Shown here piece after piece: positions 1 to 8,884 of a DNA stretch of 54,659 nt; position 1 is the stretch's first letter; each line of letters opens with the position of its first letter. Under the pieces are notes generated by a model. It worked only from the letters and a program-made list of their open reading frames with translations, was not told the origin of the DNA and searched no databases. Source of the stretch: Eubacterium sp. (GTDB lineage Bacteria > Bacillota > Clostridia > Oscillospirales > Acutalibacteraceae). The position numbers and the translations under genes are program-made. The stretch lies in the NCBI GenBank assembly GCA_017450645.1, contig JAFSTE010000027.1, forward strand, positions 1 to 54,659, in the 5' to 3' direction.

Positions 1-78
1 CACTTTTACAACAACATTCGTATTCAAACTAAAACAAAACTGACACCCTTGGAACAAAGATGTCAGTTCGTTGCTTAA
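1..78 (+). CDS. IS3-family transposase (OrfB), C-terminal 25 residues only
   Basis: Frame 1 reads HFYNNIRIQTKTKLTPLEQR and ends CQFVA before a TAA stop at 76-78. The FYNN-RIQ-K-K-LTP-E-R pattern is the typical C-terminal end of the DDE integrase domain of IS3-family OrfB transposases. The catalytic core is outside the window. It is followed directly by the element's terminal inverted repeat, which supports the assignment. Confidence 0.8.
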   Translation, partial: HFYNNIRIQTKTKLTPLEQRCQFVA

Positions 79-139
79 AACTCAATATTCTACATCAAGT
101 TGGCTTTTTTGTGCTGTCTACACAAATTGGTGCAGTTCA
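1..139 (+). mobile_element. Right end of an IS3-family (IS150-like) insertion sequence, truncated by window edge
   Basis: The window opens inside a transposase C-terminus (1-78). This is followed by a terminal region whose reverse complement begins TGAACTGCACCAA and continues with TGTAGACA, the pattern of IS150-group terminal inverted repeats. The outer end is probably position 139. The inner part (86-99, tattctacatcaag) is the exact inverse of 54565-54578 near the left end of the IS at the other window edge, so both are probably the same IS type. Boundaries are inferred; only part of the element is visible. Confidence 0.75.
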
Positions 140-177
140 TTGGTGAGAAGGCTGATTTTAATCTTATATAAGTTTAA

Positions 178-702
178 TTATGAGTCAAAAAAATGCTGAC
201 CGTCGTCTGTTACAAGGCGCTCGGTTTTAGGATATTCAAATATATCGGCATTATTTGCGTTAGCTTTTAGGTATGCGGCAAACTCGTTTGCATACCATTT
301 TGCCATTACAAGATTGTGCATACGGCAGTAGCCGCAATTTTCGGGCGCAGTGCCCGGTACCTCCTGCACGTCGTTTACATATTCAAACGCCTGCAGCATA
401 AGGTTATAAATCTCTTTTGAGGCACGGTTGCCCTTTAGTATCAGATAAAAGCCTGTAAGGCAGCCCATAGGCCCCCAGTATATAACCTCGTTTTGCCAAT
501 CGGGATTATTGCGCAGATAGGTTGCGATAATATGCTCAAGCGAATGCATAGCCGCAACATCAATTACGGGTTCTCTGTTAGGTCGTTTAAGCCTGATATC
601 GTACGTTGTAACCGTATAGTCGCCCAGGGTGTCTACCCTGCTTGTAAAAATGCCGGGTACAATGCGCATATGGTCAACCGAAAAGCTATTGATTAATTCC
701 AT
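178..702 (-). CDS. luxS: S-ribosylhomocysteine lyase LuxS
   Basis: LuxS cleaves S-ribosylhomocysteine to homocysteine and the autoinducer-2 precursor DPD in the activated methyl cycle. The 174-residue protein is slightly longer than the usual ~155-160. It shows the HxxEH metal motif (His53, Glu56, His57 in SLEH), the catalytic cysteine in GPMGCLTGFY (Cys81), and the third metal ligand region ENCGYC (Cys123). The ATG is preceded by AGGAG at a good distance. It lies 3' of a secreted protease gene on the same strand, separated by a hairpin, so it is probably a separate unit. The IS right end lies about 40 bases beyond its stop. No other methyl-cycle gene is adjacent. Confidence 0.96.
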   Translation of the reverse strand: MELINSFSVDHMRIVPGIFTSRVDTLGDYTVTTYDIRLKRPNREPVIDVAAMHSLEHIIATYLRNNPDWQNEVIYWGPMGCLTGFYLILKGNRASKEIYNLMLQAFEYVNDVQEVPGTAPENCGYCRMHNLVMAKWYANEFAAYLKANANNADIFEYPKTERLVTDDGQHFFDS

Positions 703-734
703 TTTATTCTCCTGAATCTGATTGTTGTTATATT

Positions 735-761
735 ACACCGCCGACATATAATCGGCGGTGT
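735..761 (-). terminator. Hairpin between protease gene and luxS
   Basis: Perfect 10-bp inverted repeat (ACACCGCCGA / TCGGCGGTGT) with a 7-base loop, just after the stop of the minus-strand protease gene. The T-run is poor on the minus strand (better on plus: TTTTG), so termination is likely but not certain. Confidence 0.6.
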
Positions 762-769
762 TTTGTATA

Positions 770-3388
770 TTATTTTACTTTAATTTTTACGGTTGCGGTT
801 CTGGTTCTTGACATATAGTTTGAGTTGCCCTTTGCCTTAACCTTAATCTTAAGTGTGTAGGTGCCTTTTTTAGTACCTTTTTTAACAGTCAGCTTACCTG
901 ATGTTTTGTTAATGCTAAAGCGCTTTTTGTAGCTCTTTTTAGACTTTTTGGCAGAGGTAAGCGTATAAATCTTATCGCCCTGACCTTTTTTGTTAAGCGT
1001 AATAATTTTTTTACGTTCAAGGGTTTGGCTCTTTTTCTTTAGTTTTTTATAGCTTACGGTTGCAGTTTTACCCTTAAGCTTAAGGGTATTATACGCCTTT
1101 TCGATAGTAAAGTAGCCTATCATATCGCCGGTGTATTTTGCGTCGCCCGCTTTTGCTTTAACAATAACCGTAGCCTCGCCCGCATTAACATTGTTTTTGT
1201 ATGTTAAGGTATAACGGTCTGCAGGTACTATATCACCGTTATCGTCAGTAACCTCTACTACTTCAGGGTATACTGCTTTGCCCGTGTATCTTATAACATC
1301 ATCAGAATACACAGATATTTCACAAAATGTGCGTTTTGCAACCTTAAGCGGAATAACCGTTGTGCCAACGCCTTCAACAGTGACATAAAGGTAAGCGCTG
1401 CCGTAATCTTTAGCCGTTACGGTTGCCTTGTACGCGTCGTCAGCGTCTGGAGTTACGGTAAACAGCTTTTTGCCGGCGTCTGAGAGTGCCCACTGAATAT
1501 CGGGTGCGTTAAATTCCGCACTGTTTCCGACGCCCTTAAATCTTACCTGGAATACATTTGCCTCGCCGCTTTCGGGCGCGCCGATTACGTTGTCGCCGTA
1601 AACGCTGATTCTGATATCGCTGTCCGTCTTTTTGCAATAACCCTTAATCGGGAAGTTGTCAAAATTGAACAGCATTGTTGCGCCTTCGCCGAATATGGAA
1701 TCAATAACGCCTTCTTTTGAATAATCATTCCACTTGCCGTCGTAGAACACAAAGCTTTCGTTTTTATTAATAACACCCTCAGTCCAGGTGCTTGAGCCCA
1801 TAAGCTCTGCAAATTCCTTGCCGTAAGACATCGGGAAGTTAAGCGCGTATTCGCCGGTTGTTGTTTTGTGAGTCTGAACTATTGCGTACGACTGACCCTT
1901 TTGAATTAAAACAGGGGTATCAAGTGCGATTTTGTGAAAGCCGCCATACTCGTAAGTAGTTTCTGTTTTTGCAACAAGCTTACCGTTGGTTGGTTTTGTA
2001 AAGGTGCTTGAAAGGATATAAACCTCGTTAATTACCGTTGTGTCGGGATAAGTGGTTTCGCACGATACCTTTTCAAGCGTTTCGTTGCAATCTGCCTTAA
2101 ATACATTTGCCATTTTAATCTCGTCTTCAAGAGCAGCGCCGGATATATCGTTTACAGGCATAAAATCGTGCGCGTCAATTATCTGGCTGTCCGTTGCAAC
2201 ATCGTCAAACGAAAGCGCCTCGGGCATACTGATGCTTTTGTCGTAGTAAGAAAGCCAGAAGTAGCCTGTGTGCTCGCCTTTTGCGTTTTCAAGTCCCCAT
2301 CCGGGTCCTTTGTTGGGGAAGGTGCGCTCCTCTGAACCCCAGCTGTTTTTGACAAGCCAAGCGCCGTTCTTTGGCGGATTGTGACCGTCAACAAAGTTTT
2401 CTTTGGGATAATTATCGTCCCATCCAACTATAGTAACTGCGTGGTTTGCGCTTTGAGAATCGTAAGTATAGTGCGCCCAGTTTTTGCTGATATACTGTCC
2501 GTCGCCCGCCTCCTGGCTTGGCATAGAGGTGTCGGCGCAAAAGCCTACCTGTACTGCGTAATGCTTGGTAAGCATCTCTTTAATTGCGTTTGTGCCCGCA
2601 GCATTGTATTTGTAGTCATAGGTTTCCTCGTCAAGCTCTGCAGGGCTTGGAAGCATATATGACTCGCTGAGAGAAAACGATTTGCTGAATCTGCTTTCCT
2701 CGGGAAGCGACCAGTCATCCTCGTCGTCGTAGCAATAAGGAATTGCCTTTTTAACGCCGTCAATTGTTTTGGTAACATACTCGATTGAACCGTCTTTGCC
2801 CTTGTATGCAAAGTCGGGATTTTCACTTTCAAGCACAGGTCCGATGCCCGATGCAAAAAGGCTTGTGGCAAAAAACGGAACTCCGCCGCCGTTAAGCTGG
2901 TCCTGAAGCGTTATGCCCTCAAGATAATGTGTGCCCTCGCCGTACTGAGGATGGTTTTTATCCTCAATCGCTTTGGACAAAAAGTAAACCAGATGCTTTT
3001 CGGACAAATCAAGCGTGTTGCTGTCTGCAGCAAGTCCGTCTGCCAGAATGCTTGATTCTGCCGCTGCAATAGCCGCAAATCCCCAGCAGGTGCCAAACGG
3101 ATTTTGGAATTTTACGGGCGTTACAAAGCTTGTATCGCCTGTTTCGTCGCCGTCGGTATCTACGTTTCTTAAGTCGTAGCTTTCGGGGTAAGTTTTAGCG
3201 TTTGCCTTTTTAAGCTCGGCTTTTGTTCTGTAGTTAAACGGGTCGTTTGACTTGTCCTGTACCTGCTCGGCAATCTTTTTTACGGCGTTTTTGCCATCGG
3301 CTTTGCCCTCGTTTGCGATTGCAGTTATCGGCGCCATAGTAAGCACCATAGCGATAACCATAATGATTGATAAAAGCTTGTTTTTCAT
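770..3388 (-). CDS. Secreted C1-family (papain-like) cysteine protease with lectin-like and Ig-like C-terminal domains
   Basis: An 872-residue exported protein. A signal peptide (about residues 1-25, hydrophobic core ending AIA) precedes a papain-like domain that opens with YPESYDLRN (67-75). The oxyanion Gln95, catalytic Cys101 (FGTCWGFAA), His316 (NHAVTIVGWDD) and Asn348 (VKNSWG) are all visible. There is a long insertion between Cys and His, as in the bacterial C1 proteases with a following lectin-like domain (about 390-600). The C-terminal third holds Ig/cadherin-like beta modules. The last ~110 residues are very lysine- and threonine-rich, possibly for wall or polymer binding. No LPXTG sorting signal is seen. 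RBS AGGAG precedes the ATG. A peptide or host-protein degrading role is inferred. Confidence 0.88.
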   Translation of the reverse strand: MKNKLLSIIMVIAMVLTMAPITAIANEGKADGKNAVKKIAEQVQDKSNDPFNYRTKAELKKANAKTYPESYDLRNVDTDGDETGDTSFVTPVKFQNPFGTCWGFAAIAAAESSILADGLAADSNTLDLSEKHLVYFLSKAIEDKNHPQYGEGTHYLEGITLQDQLNGGGVPFFATSLFASGIGPVLESENPDFAYKGKDGSIEYVTKTIDGVKKAIPYCYDDEDDWSLPEESRFSKSFSLSESYMLPSPAELDEETYDYKYNAAGTNAIKEMLTKHYAVQVGFCADTSMPSQEAGDGQYISKNWAHYTYDSQSANHAVTIVGWDDNYPKENFVDGHNPPKNGAWLVKNSWGSEERTFPNKGPGWGLENAKGEHTGYFWLSYYDKSISMPEALSFDDVATDSQIIDAHDFMPVNDISGAALEDEIKMANVFKADCNETLEKVSCETTYPDTTVINEVYILSSTFTKPTNGKLVAKTETTYEYGGFHKIALDTPVLIQKGQSYAIVQTHKTTTGEYALNFPMSYGKEFAELMGSSTWTEGVINKNESFVFYDGKWNDYSKEGVIDSIFGEGATMLFNFDNFPIKGYCKKTDSDIRISVYGDNVIGAPESGEANVFQVRFKGVGNSAEFNAPDIQWALSDAGKKLFTVTPDADDAYKATVTAKDYGSAYLYVTVEGVGTTVIPLKVAKRTFCEISVYSDDVIRYTGKAVYPEVVEVTDDNGDIVPADRYTLTYKNNVNAGEATVIVKAKAGDAKYTGDMIGYFTIEKAYNTLKLKGKTATVSYKKLKKKSQTLERKKIITLNKKGQGDKIYTLTSAKKSKKSYKKRFSINKTSGKLTVKKGTKKGTYTLKIKVKAKGNSNYMSRTRTATVKIKVK

Positions 3389-3420
3389 ATTACTCTCCTT
3401 TAAAAATTATATTTGTGTTT

Positions 3421-3723
3421 TTATCCTCTTAGCGGATTTCCGCAATATTGGCAAAAGTTGCCGCCGCTTGCAGGTGCTCCGCAGCTTGGGCAAAATTTTG
3501 GCGCCTGCGCGTTTTGAGCACTTGTTTGAGCAGCAACTCTGTTAGCGTCGTCAATAAGGCTTTGCATTCTTGCATTGTCTTCTTCAATCGCTTTTTGCGC
3601 GTTAAGCTCTGCCTGGCGGCGCTCCTCGGGCGTCATTTTGTCAAGCGCAGCCTGCAGGTCGGCCTTTGCTTTTTCAAGCATTTTTTCAAGCTCTTCACGG
3701 CTTGGTTCTTTAAAATCTTGCAT
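3421..3723 (-). CDS. Small coiled-coil zinc-ribbon protein
   Basis: A 100-residue protein. Residues ~1-65 are charged and predicted helical/coiled coil (EELEKMLEKAKADLQ...). The C-terminus is a zinc ribbon with two CxxC knuckles (FCPSCGAP and FCQYCGNP). Zinc ribbons of this shape are common in small proteins of Bacillota and often have no assigned function. It lies 16 bases downstream of trkH and 33 upstream of the protease, on the same strand with its own GGTGA ribosome site, so it may be cotranscribed with either. Function not recognised. Confidence 0.75.
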   Translation of the reverse strand: MQDFKEPSREELEKMLEKAKADLQAALDKMTPEERRQAELNAQKAIEEDNARMQSLIDDANRVAAQTSAQNAQAPKFCPSCGAPASGGNFCQYCGNPLRG

Positions 3724-3738
3724 AAATTCACCCCATTA

Positions 3739-5238
3739 TCATTTATTAATTTTGTTGTTAACCTTGGTGATTTTTCGCCTGCCCTGCTTTGCGGTATCGC
3801 GCCATATTGCAGGGTTAAGGATAAGCAGCATCGGGAACAGCTCAAGCCTGCCGGCAAGCATATCAAATATTAAAACAACCTTTGTAAACGGCGTAAAGAA
3901 GCCGAAGTTTTTGGTAGGTCCTACAAGCTCTAAGCCCGGTCCGATATTGTTAATAGTTGCCGCAACCGCAGTAAAGTTCGTGAGGAGGTCCTTGCCCTCG
4001 ATAGCGACGAGCAGCATCGACACAACGAATACAAACATAAATGTAATAAGGTAAATATAAGTGTTTCTTGTAACGCTGCTATCAAGCGGCTTTTTGTCGA
4101 GCTTAATCTTAGTAACACTCTTGGGGTGCACATAGGATTTAATCTCTCTTACCACGCCCTTTCCTGCCACAACAAAACGCGAAACCTTAATTCCGCCGCC
4201 CGTACTGCCCGCGCACGCGCCGACAAACATCAGAAGCACGAGAACGGTTTTTGAAAGTCCGTGCCAGGTGTCAAAGTCCGCGGTAGAAAATCCGGTCGTT
4301 GTAATAATCGACGCCGTCTGAAAAGCGGAGTGCCTGAGCGCCTCGGACGCGTTATGATATGCGTGGTCATAAGTGGAGGCAAAGAGTATGCCCGCCGCGG
4401 ACAAAATGGTAAAGAAATACCACCTTATTTCCTCTATTGAAAGCGCCTTTTTAAACTCGCCGAATATAAGCAGAAAATACACATTAAAGTTAACGCCGAA
4501 CGCAATCATAAAGCCCGTAACAACCCACTGAATATAGGGTGAATAGCCGCCGATGCTGTCGTTTTTAATGCCGAAGCCGCCCGTACCCGCGGTACCCATA
4601 GCGGTTGTAATAGCGTCAAAAAACGGCATTTTACCGCACAGCAGCATAACAACCTCGAGCACGGTAATAAGCATATAAATCGCGTAAAGATAGCCTGCGG
4701 TCGTCCTCATCTTAGGTCTAAGCTTACCTACGGACGGACCGGGGCTTTCCGCCTTCATAAGATTAATATTTGAGCCGGTGCCGCCCGACAGCGGAACAAT
4801 AGCGAGCAGGAACACGAGTATTCCCATACCACCTATCCAGTGTGTAAAGCTACGCCAGAACAGCATACATCTCGGCAACGACTCAACATCGCTGAGTATG
4901 CTCGCGCCCGTTGTAGTAAAGCCCGACACCGTTTCGAACAGCGCGTCTATAAAATTAGGAATAGTGCCCGTTATGTAAAACGGAAGGCAGCCGAAAAGAC
5001 TGAGCACAATCCAGCTGAGTCCCGTTGCGACGCAGCCCTCTTTAAGATAGAACATATCGCTCTTTGGCTTTTTAAGCCCCGTTATTGCGCCGATTACAAG
5101 GCACAGTACCGAAACTACTACAAACGCCGTAGCATCGCTCTCGCCGTACACAAGCGCAACTATACACGGAAGCAGCAACATAGCCGCTTCGAGTATAAGC
5201 ACATATCCTAAAATCCTTCTGATAATTGAAATATTCAT
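3739..5238 (-). CDS. trkH: TrkH-family potassium uptake channel subunit
   Basis: A 499-residue integral membrane protein with about ten hydrophobic segments. It contains the repeated pore-loop motifs of the Trk/Ktr superfamily: TTTGAS, GTGGFG, TTTGFST and NNIGPGL, which form the K+ selectivity filter. It would import K+ across the inner membrane together with the cytosolic NAD(H)/ATP-binding TrkA encoded just upstream (13-base gap). The start ATG at 5238 has no strong Shine-Dalgarno, consistent with translation coupled to trkA. The length fits TrkH-type rather than the shorter KtrB-type subunits. Confidence 0.95.
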   Translation of the reverse strand: MNISIIRRILGYVLILEAAMLLLPCIVALVYGESDATAFVVVSVLCLVIGAITGLKKPKSDMFYLKEGCVATGLSWIVLSLFGCLPFYITGTIPNFIDALFETVSGFTTTGASILSDVESLPRCMLFWRSFTHWIGGMGILVFLLAIVPLSGGTGSNINLMKAESPGPSVGKLRPKMRTTAGYLYAIYMLITVLEVVMLLCGKMPFFDAITTAMGTAGTGGFGIKNDSIGGYSPYIQWVVTGFMIAFGVNFNVYFLLIFGEFKKALSIEEIRWYFFTILSAAGILFASTYDHAYHNASEALRHSAFQTASIITTTGFSTADFDTWHGLSKTVLVLLMFVGACAGSTGGGIKVSRFVVAGKGVVREIKSYVHPKSVTKIKLDKKPLDSSVTRNTYIYLITFMFVFVVSMLLVAIEGKDLLTNFTAVAATINNIGPGLELVGPTKNFGFFTPFTKVVLIFDMLAGRLELFPMLLILNPAIWRDTAKQGRRKITKVNNKINK

Positions 5239-5251
5239 ATACTACTAAAAC

Positions 5252-6634
5252 CTATAAAGTAATATCACTGATATCGTTAAAGCCCTTGTTAGTGGTAACC
5301 ACCATTACGGTATCTCCGGGAAGAATCGAATCGCTGCCGCCGGGTATAATAATCTTACCCTTACGGTTAATGAACGCGATAAGCAAATTCTTTTTAAGCT
5401 TAATATCCTTAATCGGTGTTTCGGTAATACCGGGATACGCTTCGTCGACCCTGAACTCTATAGCCTCTGCGCTTTGAGAGAACATATGATAAAGCGTTTC
5501 TATACTGTTACTTCTCGACGCGCTCTTAGCCCTTACATAAGCAATAATAGCTTCTGCGGTGATATAGCGCGGATAGATAACCGAGCCCAAATCAAGCCCG
5601 TCGATAACATCGTTAAAGGTAAGGCGGTTAATCTTAGTTATAACCTTTGCGTTCGATACCCTGTTGGAATAAAGGGTGAGTAGTATGTTTTCCTCGTCGC
5701 TTCCGGTAAGCGGGATAAACGACTGAACGCTGTCGATACCTTCTTCAATAAGCAAATCCTCGTCAGTGCCGTCGCCGTTGATGACAATCGCCTTAGGCAA
5801 AAGCTCGGCAAGAAGCTCGCACCTTTCTTTATCCTCTTCGATAATCTTAACGCCGATGCCCATATGCAGCAGCTGACGCGCAAGGTAGTACGCGGTGTTG
5901 CCGCCGCCGATAATAAGCGCATCCTTAACCTGATGGGTTTTAAGACCGATAGATTTAAAGAAGCCCTTAACAGCTTTACGCGGCGCTGCGAACGAAACAT
6001 TGTCCCCCGCTTCAATCTTAAAATGACCTGACGGTATATGTATTTCGCCCTTGCGCTCGATAGCACAGATAAGCACATCCTCGGTCTTTGAGCCAAGCTC
6101 GGCAATAGTAATGCCGTCGAGCATAGTGCCCTCTTTAACCTTAAACTTAACGAGCTCCGCCTGACCGTGCGCAAAAGAGTTTACATCAAGCGCGTTAGGC
6201 AGTAAAAGCACCCTCGCCATCTCGCGCGAGGTTTCAAGCTCGGGGTTAATTATCATAGCAAGACCTAATTTGTCGCGCAGATAGTCAATCTCGAGCGAGT
6301 AGTCGGGATTACGCACTCTTGCGATAGCCGAGCAGTTACCAACCCTGCGCGCAACGGTACAGCACAGCAGATTAAGCTCGTCAGAGTCGGTAACGGCTAT
6401 AATAAGGTCGGTGTCCTTAATACCCGCTTCCATCTGTAGCGAAAAGCTTGCGCCGTTGCCGACAATGCCCAAAATGTCGTACTGGTTAATAAGCTCGCTG
6501 ACAAGCTTAGGGTCTTTATCAATAACGGTAATAGAATGTCCCTCGGCGCTGAGCTGTTCTACAAGCGTAACGCCAACCCTGCCGCAGCCGACAATGATAA
6601 TATTAAGTCCTTTTGTCTTTTTCTTTTGAAACAT
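5252..6634 (-). CDS. trkA: Trk potassium uptake regulatory subunit TrkA
   Basis: A 460-residue cytosolic gating subunit with two tandem RCK units. Each begins with a Rossmann nucleotide motif: IIVGCGRVGVTLVEQL near residue 12 and LIIGGGNTAYYLARQL near 235. Each is followed by an RCK_C/TrkA-C ligand domain (about 140-215 and 375-455). Binding of NAD(H)/ATP opens TrkH. A GAGGA ribosome site precedes the ATG, and a good sigma-A type promoter lies about 40 bases upstream. It is the first gene of the trkA-trkH pair. Confidence 0.96.
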   Translation of the reverse strand: MFQKKKTKGLNIIIVGCGRVGVTLVEQLSAEGHSITVIDKDPKLVSELINQYDILGIVGNGASFSLQMEAGIKDTDLIIAVTDSDELNLLCCTVARRVGNCSAIARVRNPDYSLEIDYLRDKLGLAMIINPELETSREMARVLLLPNALDVNSFAHGQAELVKFKVKEGTMLDGITIAELGSKTEDVLICAIERKGEIHIPSGHFKIEAGDNVSFAAPRKAVKGFFKSIGLKTHQVKDALIIGGGNTAYYLARQLLHMGIGVKIIEEDKERCELLAELLPKAIVINGDGTDEDLLIEEGIDSVQSFIPLTGSDEENILLTLYSNRVSNAKVITKINRLTFNDVIDGLDLGSVIYPRYITAEAIIAYVRAKSASRSNSIETLYHMFSQSAEAIEFRVDEAYPGITETPIKDIKLKKNLLIAFINRKGKIIIPGGSDSILPGDTVMVVTTNKGFNDISDITL

Positions 6635-6673
6635 AACATATTCCTCTTGCGGTAAATATATTTATTCAAATTA

Positions 6674-6702
6674 AATATATCACTTTGGCTTATAAATTAC
6701 AA
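6674..6702 (-). promoter_or_regulatory. Predicted sigma-A promoter of trkA-trkH
   Basis: On the minus strand TTGTAA (6702-6697), a 17-base spacer, then TATATT (6679-6674), about 40 bases before the trkA start. Sequence match only. Confidence 0.55.
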
Positions 6703-6818
6703 GATATAAGTTAAAATAATAATAACGGACTTTAGAGAAAGGTGCAAAATTTCGTTTTCTTGTGAGTGGGTGCCGTACAAAGGTACCGCCCCCGAGCAAA
6801 AAACGAAAAGCGCAAAAT

Positions 6819-6848
6819 CCCCGAGGACTCGATGTCCTCGGGGGTTTT
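6819..6848. terminator. Strong hairpin, probable bidirectional terminator
   Basis: CCCCGAGGAC (6819-6828) pairs perfectly with GTCCTCGGGG (6834-6843) around a 5-base loop and is followed on the plus strand by TTTTAATATA. On the minus strand it would stop readthrough from the SASP gene into trkA. Confidence 0.75.
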
Positions 6849-6881
6849 AATATAGATAATTTTATAGGGTGCTACGCACGC

Positions 6882-6903
6882 GGGTCGTCGAGGTCGACGA
6901 CCC
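6882..6903. repeat. Dispersed palindromic unit ending CCCTAC
   Basis: GGGTCGTCGAGGTCGACGACCC is a near-perfect palindrome followed by CTACAAA. Similar GC-rich hairpins followed by CTAC/TTAC occur at 20024-20048, 24683-24705 and 43748-43774 in this window, suggesting a REP-like family. Confidence 0.5.
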
Positions 6904-6958
6904 CTACAAATTAATATTTAAACACAACCGGCGCGGTTTTGCCCTCTATATAAAGTCT

Positions 6959-6980
6959 AAGACGGGCTGCTGCCCGCCTT
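6959..6980 (-). terminator. Hairpin after the SASP stop codon
   Basis: AAGACGGGC (6959-6967) and GCCCGCCTT (6972-6980) form a 9-bp stem with one mismatch and a 4-base loop, 17 bases after the SASP stop on the minus strand. Probably the original SASP terminator; the T-run is weak. Confidence 0.55.
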
Positions 6981-6996
6981 AAGTTTAATGGTATTG

Positions 6997-7117
6997 TTAT
7001 CTCATAGATTCTTCGTAAGCCTTAATCATTTTCTTTACCATCTGGCCACCGATTGAGCCAGCCTGCTTAGAAGTAAGGTCACCGTTGTAACCCTGCTTAA
7101 GGTTAACACCTACCTCA
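6997..7117 (-). pseudogene. C-terminal half of an interrupted alpha/beta-type small acid-soluble spore protein
   Basis: On the minus strand, codons from Glu (7116-7114) read EVGVNLKQGYNGDLTSKQ, then AGSIGGQMVKKMIKAYEE, SMR and TAA (6999-6997). This is the unmistakable C-terminal two-thirds of an alpha/beta-type SASP, the protein that coats and protects spore DNA. Upstream of Glu the frame runs into TGA within the integrated element, so this half has no start. The matching N-terminal half is at 19517-19618. Joining the two at TGAGG gives an uninterrupted 61-residue SASP. Confidence 0.93.
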
Positions 7118-7135
7118 ACAGGTGTTCAATCACAT
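7105..7135. other. Attachment site attL of the integrative element (core CCTCA 7113-7117)
   Basis: Chromosomal SASP sequence meets element sequence here. The core CCTCA (TGAGG on minus) is shared with 19549-19553. The element-side arm contains GTTCAAT (7124-7130), the inverse of ATTGAAC at 19537-19543. Exchange at the central GA dinucleotide of TGAGG is inferred from the symmetry of the reconstructed attP and matches the GA preference known for TnpX/TndX recombinases. Confidence 0.8.
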
Positions 7136-7175
7136 CTTAAAAATGACGCTTAAAAAGCTCAAAAACGTTGATATT

Positions 7176-7210
7176 AAGCCATTTTTCGCAATTTTTGAAA
7201 ATGCGACTTT
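7176..7210 (-). terminator. Weak hairpin after the recombinase stop
   Basis: Just downstream of the recombinase stop on the minus strand, GTCGCATTTTC and the following GCGAAAAATGG form a short imperfect hairpin in an AT-rich tract. A possible terminator close to attL; weakly supported. Confidence 0.35.
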
Positions 7211-7216
7211 TTTGAC

Positions 7217-8884
7217 TCATGCGCTTTTGTTCTCTTTAGTATACTCTATATTTTTCGGAGCTAAATCACCGATAAAGCGATAATAAATCTTTATTTCTTG
7301 CCTAAAACCGGTATTGTGAGAAGCTACCTTCTTGCCTTTTTCAAGCATCTTTTCACCTATTTCGATTCTGTCGATAAAGGTTCGTACCACCTCGGGTGTA
7401 AGCTCATCAAAGCTTGTGAAGGATTTAGCAAGTTTAAAGAACGCGGTATATGCGTCTTCAAGCTTTTCTTGAGTTTTGCTTTGACTGGTCATTAACTCCA
7501 GTTCTTCGTTTAGCGCCTTAGCCTGCGCGTTCAACGCATCGCTCATACTGTGCAGCCTCTCGTCATTGATAAGGCCGTTGACGTTATCTTCATATAGCTT
7601 GAGCATCATTGAGTCAATTGTGTTTAATCTGTTCTTAATCGTTGATGCGCTTCTGCTTGAAGAGTAGACTTTCGGTGCTGCGTCAAGCGCCTTTTTTACC
7701 AGCTTTTTAATTTCATTATCGTCTAATGAAACCAGAGCATTAAGCTCTTCTTTTACTATTTTATATAGGTCGGCATATTTTATCCTTGCACCGTGTTCGC
7801 AGTGGTGTTTAGAACGGTCAGGAATATTCTGGCAGCACAAGTACCAGTATTTTTCACGTTCACCGTTGTAAACGCTACCGCCGGAGCACATCGCTCCACC
7901 ACAGTTTTTGCAGAATACAACGCCGTTAAAAACGCTGATACGGCAAGCTTTGTTCTCTTCCCACCGCTTTGTGTTCATACCCATAAACTTAGACGCCAAA
8001 TCAAATTGTTCCTGGTTTACAAGCGGTGTGTGCGTGTTCTTTGTAACAGCCCAGTCCTCTTGCGGAACATCAATTTTCTTTTTTGATTTGAAGCTCATCT
8101 TTTTCGTCTTACCGAGAACAGTGTGCCCAAGATAAACGGGGTTTTTCAGAATCCGCTTAACCGTAGTGTGATTCCAATTGTCGGTAGCTCTCTCGGCACC
8201 CTTTTCACAGAAATCATCACGGTAAAGAACACGGTATTTTAAGGGAGTAATACACCTTTTTTGTGTGAGAGTTATTGCGATTGCTCTTGCCGATTGTCCT
8301 TGGGCTGCCAGTTCAAATACCGTTTGAACGATTGGCGCTGTTTTTGGGTCGGGTATTAAGGCACCCTTCTTATTGGGGTCTTTCATATACCCGAAAGGCG
8401 GACAAGCACAATACTCGCCTTTTTCTCTTTTATCTTTGAGAACGCTTCGCACTTTATTAGAAGTGTCCCTGATATAAACTTCGTTGGTAGCAAGCCGAAA
8501 CGGCGTCATAATATCCACTTTGTCAGAATCAAAGCCATCGTTAATTGCAAGATATCGTATTCCTTTTTCAACGAAATACTGCTCCGCATAATAGCTTGAT
8601 TCGCTCATATTACGACCGAGACGGGATAAGTCCTTCGTAATAATCAACGTTACTTCGGGATGCTTATCAATTTCGGACAGCATTTTCTGAAAGCCGGGTC
8701 GGTCAAAGTTAGAGCCGGAATATCCGTCGTCAACGAATTCATTTGCCAAAGCAATATTCTGCTCACGGCAATACCTTTCAACGATGGAACGCTGATTTGT
8801 GATACTTGACGATTCACCGTATTTAGCTTCTTCCCTCGAAAGTCTGTAGTATGCAAATGCAACCTTAATATTTGTATCTATTAT
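7217..8884 (-). CDS. Large serine recombinase (TnpX/TndX-like integrase/excisionase)
   Basis: A DNA recombinase that would integrate and excise the 12.4-kb element. The catalytic motif AFAYYRLSREE, with nucleophile Ser16, lies upstream of the first standard start (TTG at 8749). The frame is open back to 8896, and AGGAGG sits at 8896-8891. The only possible initiators at proper spacing are ATA (8884 or 8881) or ATT (8869); ATA at 8884, six bases after the ribosome site, is chosen, giving 555 residues. Downstream are the resolvase motifs DDGYSGSNFDRPGF and TKDLSRLGRN, the recombinase domain, a zinc ribbon (FCKNCGG ... YLCC), a coiled coil and a DUF4368-like C-terminus. Its stop is about 100 bases from attL. 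Confidence 0.9.
   Translation of the reverse strand: MIDTNIKVAFAYYRLSREEAKYGESSSITNQRSIVERYCREQNIALANEFVDDGYSGSNFDRPGFQKMLSEIDKHPEVTLIITKDLSRLGRNMSESSYYAEQYFVEKGIRYLAINDGFDSDKVDIMTPFRLATNEVYIRDTSNKVRSVLKDKREKGEYCACPPFGYMKDPNKKGALIPDPKTAPIVQTVFELAAQGQSARAIAITLTQKRCITPLKYRVLYRDDFCEKGAERATDNWNHTTVKRILKNPVYLGHTVLGKTKKMSFKSKKKIDVPQEDWAVTKNTHTPLVNQEQFDLASKFMGMNTKRWEENKACRISVFNGVVFCKNCGGAMCSGGSVYNGEREKYWYLCCQNIPDRSKHHCEHGARIKYADLYKIVKEELNALVSLDDNEIKKLVKKALDAAPKVYSSSRSASTIKNRLNTIDSMMLKLYEDNVNGLINDERLHSMSDALNAQAKALNEELELMTSQSKTQEKLEDAYTAFFKLAKSFTSFDELTPEVVRTFIDRIEIGEKMLEKGKKVASHNTGFRQEIKIYYRFIGDLAPKNIEYTKENKSA

Larger units (their letters stand above)
6719..6996. other. Intergenic region: hairpins and a palindromic repeat, no gene
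   Basis: Between the trkA promoter and the stop of the interrupted SASP gene there is no credible coding sequence. The region holds a strong terminator hairpin (6819-6848), a palindromic repeat unit (6882-6903) followed by CCCTACAAA, and the SASP terminator hairpin (6959-6980). Confidence 0.7.

Noticed and set aside
7217-8749. Recombinase starting at TTG 8749
   Set aside because: That start lacks a ribosome site and would remove the catalytic serine motif, which is intact in the upstream extension behind AGGAGG.
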